A stretch of 64,000 nucleotides of DNA from Variovorax paradoxus (GTDB lineage Bacteria; Pseudomonadota; Gammaproteobacteria; Burkholderiales; Burkholderiaceae_C): NCBI RefSeq assembly GCF_022009635.1, contig NZ_CP091716.1, forward strand, positions 6,345,501 to 6,409,500. The letters are read 5' to 3'. Shown here one piece after another: positions 62,803 through 64,000 of this stretch (positions within the stretch are counted from its first letter, which is position 1; each line of letters starts with the position of its first letter). The notes beneath the pieces are model-generated. The model made no database searches. It was not told the origin of the DNA and was given only the letters and a program-made list of their open reading frames with translations. Both the position numbers and the translations under genes were made by a program.

Positions 62803-63573
62803 ATGGACACCACCCAACTCTTCTCGCTGAAGGGCCGCACCGCGCTGATCACCGGCGGCTCGCGCGGCATCGGCCGCATGATCGCCGAGGGCTTCCTGGC
62901 CCAGGGCGCGCGCGTGTACATCTCGGCGCGCAAGGCCGCGGCCTGCGACCAGACGGCGAAGGAGCTTTCGGCCTTCGGCCACTGCGTGTCGCTGCCGGCG
63001 GACGTGTCGACGGTGGAAGGCGCGCAGAAGCTGGTCGAGGCCTATGCGAAGCACGAAGGCTCGCTCGACATCCTCGTGAACAACGCCGGCGCGGCCTGGG
63101 GCGCGCCCTACGCGGAGTTCCCGGAAAGCGGCTGGGACAAGGTGGTGGACCTGAACCTCAAGACGCCCTTCTTCCTGACCCAGGCGCTCACGCCGATGCT
63201 CAAGAAGGCCGCGACGGACCACCTCGCGAAGGTGATCAACATCGCCTCGATCGACGGCATTTCCGTCAACCCGCAGGAAACCTACTCGTACGCGGCCAGC
63301 AAGGCCGGCCTCATCCAGCTCACGCGACGCATGGCGCTGCGGCTGGCGCAGGAGCGCATCGTGGTGAGCGCGATCGCGCCCGGCGCCTTCGCCTCGGACA
63401 TGAACAAGGATGCGCGCGACCACGGCGACGAGGTCAAGGGCCGCATTCCGGCCGGACGCATCGGCGTGCCGGAAGACATGGCCGGCGCGGCCATCTACCT
63501 GGCCTCGCGCGCGGGCGACTACGTGATGGGTTCGACGCTGGTGGTGGACGGCGGCGTCACGCACGCGCGTTGA
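62803..63573 (+). CDS. Short-chain dehydrogenase/reductase
   Basis: A 256-residue classical SDR. TGGSRGIG (17-24) is the cofactor loop, NNAGAAWG the second motif, serine in NIASIDGI, and YAASKAG the catalytic Y/K pair. It reduces or oxidises a hydroxyl/keto group with NAD(P); FabG-like and RhlG-like enzymes look similar. Its ribosome site lies in a hairpin. A single gene separated by 68 bases from the pseudouridine synthase and convergent with the last gene. Substrate unknown. Confidence 0.92.
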   Translation: MDTTQLFSLKGRTALITGGSRGIGRMIAEGFLAQGARVYISARKAAACDQTAKELSAFGHCVSLPADVSTVEGAQKLVEAYAKHEGSLDILVNNAGAAWGAPYAEFPESGWDKVVDLNLKTPFFLTQALTPMLKKAATDHLAKVINIASIDGISVNPQETYSYAASKAGLIQLTRRMALRLAQERIVVSAIAPGAFASDMNKDARDHGDEVKGRIPAGRIGVPEDMAGAAIYLASRAGDYVMGSTLVVDGGVTHAR

Positions 63574-63594
63574 CGCCATTCCCCGGGCAAGGCC

Positions 63595-64000
63595 TCAGGA
63601 CCAGCGGGGAACCGCTTCGTCCTTGAGCTGCCGGCGCAGCTGGTCGTAGTCGGGCACCACGCTCTCGACCGTTTCCCAGAAGCGGTGCGAATGGTCCATC
63701 ACGCGCAGGTGGGCCAGTTCGTGCGCGACCACGTAGTCGATCACCGGCATGCGGAAATGAATCAGCCGCCAATTGAGCCGGATCGACCCGTCGGCGCTCG
63801 CGCTGCCCCAGCGCGTGGCGGCGTTCGACAGCGACAGTTTCTGCCAGCGCACGCCCAAGAGCGGCGCGAAGTGGTCGAGCCGCTCGATGAAGAGCTTGCG
63901 CGCCTGTCGCGTGAGCCAAGCCTGCGCAGCGTCGCGGATCTGCGAAGGCTCGGCGTTCTGCGCCACCGCCAGGCGCAGCACGCGCGGCCCGTCGCCTTCC
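63595..64000 (-). CDS. YgjP-like zinc metallopeptidase (partial)
   Basis: C-terminal part of an M48-like metal-dependent hydrolase of the YgjP/DUF45 (WLM-related) family; the N-terminus is outside the right edge, and the frame stays open through 64000. Zinc motif HELAHLRVMDHSHRFW (H-E-x2-H with the third ligand in DHSHRFW) is present, and RWGSASADGSIRLNWRL is typical of the family. The internal ATG at 63979-63981 is not taken as the start because homologous sequence continues before it. Function uncharacterised. Confidence 0.88.
   Translation of the reverse strand, partial: EGDGPRVLRLAVAQNAEPSQIRDAAQAWLTRQARKLFIERLDHFAPLLGVRWQKLSLSNAATRWGSASADGSIRLNWRLIHFRMPVIDYVVAHELAHLRVMDHSHRFWETVESVVPDYDQLRRQLKDEAVPRWS

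Overview
This is a high-GC, gene-dense stretch of a betaproteobacterial chromosome, most likely Variovorax or a close Comamonadaceae relative. The pointers are orphan Bug/TTT solute receptors, a tandem-fused UvrA, a leucine/isovalerate operon of burkholderialean composition, GC-rich palindromic intergenic repeats, and a folate-cleaving carboxypeptidase that I recognise, from memory, as almost identical to carboxypeptidase G2 (glucarpidase) of strain RS-16. No rRNA, tRNA, CRISPR array, insertion sequence or phage gene is visible. No gene-free stretch exceeds 300 bases. The longest gap, upstream of thiC, holds a TPP riboswitch.

Layout, left to right. (1) 0-4 kb: a truncated ABC exporter ATPase, a HAD phosphatase, and a divergent MFS exporter/TetR regulator pair with two matching palindromic sites between them. 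(2) 3.8-10.4 kb: a minus-strand scavenging locus (Bug receptor, M20D deacylase, ornithine cyclodeaminase, acetylpolyamine-type deacetylase, second Bug receptor) with a divergent LysR gene. (3) 10.4-19 kb: a double-length UvrA, then two tandem paralogous Leu/Ile/Val-type binding proteins with no permease genes. (4) 19-24 kb: an MHS-type MFS transporter, then the operon HMG-CoA lyase - LysE - YbaK - DUF1289 - DsbA-like isomerase. (5) 24-30 kb: IclR - cupin - Bug receptor - CoA transferase - acyl-CoA dehydrogenase, and a GhrA-type reductase.

(6) 31-42.9 kb: the leucine/isovalerate (liu) operon. It runs isovaleryl-CoA dehydrogenase, acyl-CoA synthetase, methylcrotonyl-CoA carboxylase beta, an exported alpha/beta hydrolase, methylglutaconyl-CoA hydratase, a SUKH-fold protein, a DUF4126 membrane protein, the biotin-carrying carboxylase alpha, and a DUF4349 lipoprotein. 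A divergent AraC regulator sits at its head. The last enzyme of the pathway, HMG-CoA lyase, lies 17 kb away but has upstream DNA sharing the same paired direct repeats as the AraC/liu intergenic region. (7) 43-50.8 kb: a 2-hydroxyacid dehydrogenase, a thioredoxin, a HAD phosphatase, thiC with its riboswitch, a YchJ-like protein, and a histidine kinase-receiver hybrid divergent from a LuxR regulator. (8) 50.8-64 kb: an exported amidase, an acyl-CoA dehydrogenase, glucarpidase, thiolase, AceK, beta-carbonic anhydrase, a MerR regulator with a perfect 20-bp palindrome, an MBL hydrolase, a leucine-rich-repeat kinase fusion, a pseudouridine synthase, an SDR and a truncated metallopeptidase.

The strongest new signals are regulatory. 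First, the shared 35-bp double box links an AraC regulator to the liu operon and to the distant HMG-CoA lyase. Second, a duplicated, frame-shifted copy of the carboxylase alpha start makes a 41-codon leader ORF that overlaps its neighbours at both ends. Third, one copy of a dispersed palindromic repeat is translated in frame inside UvrA.
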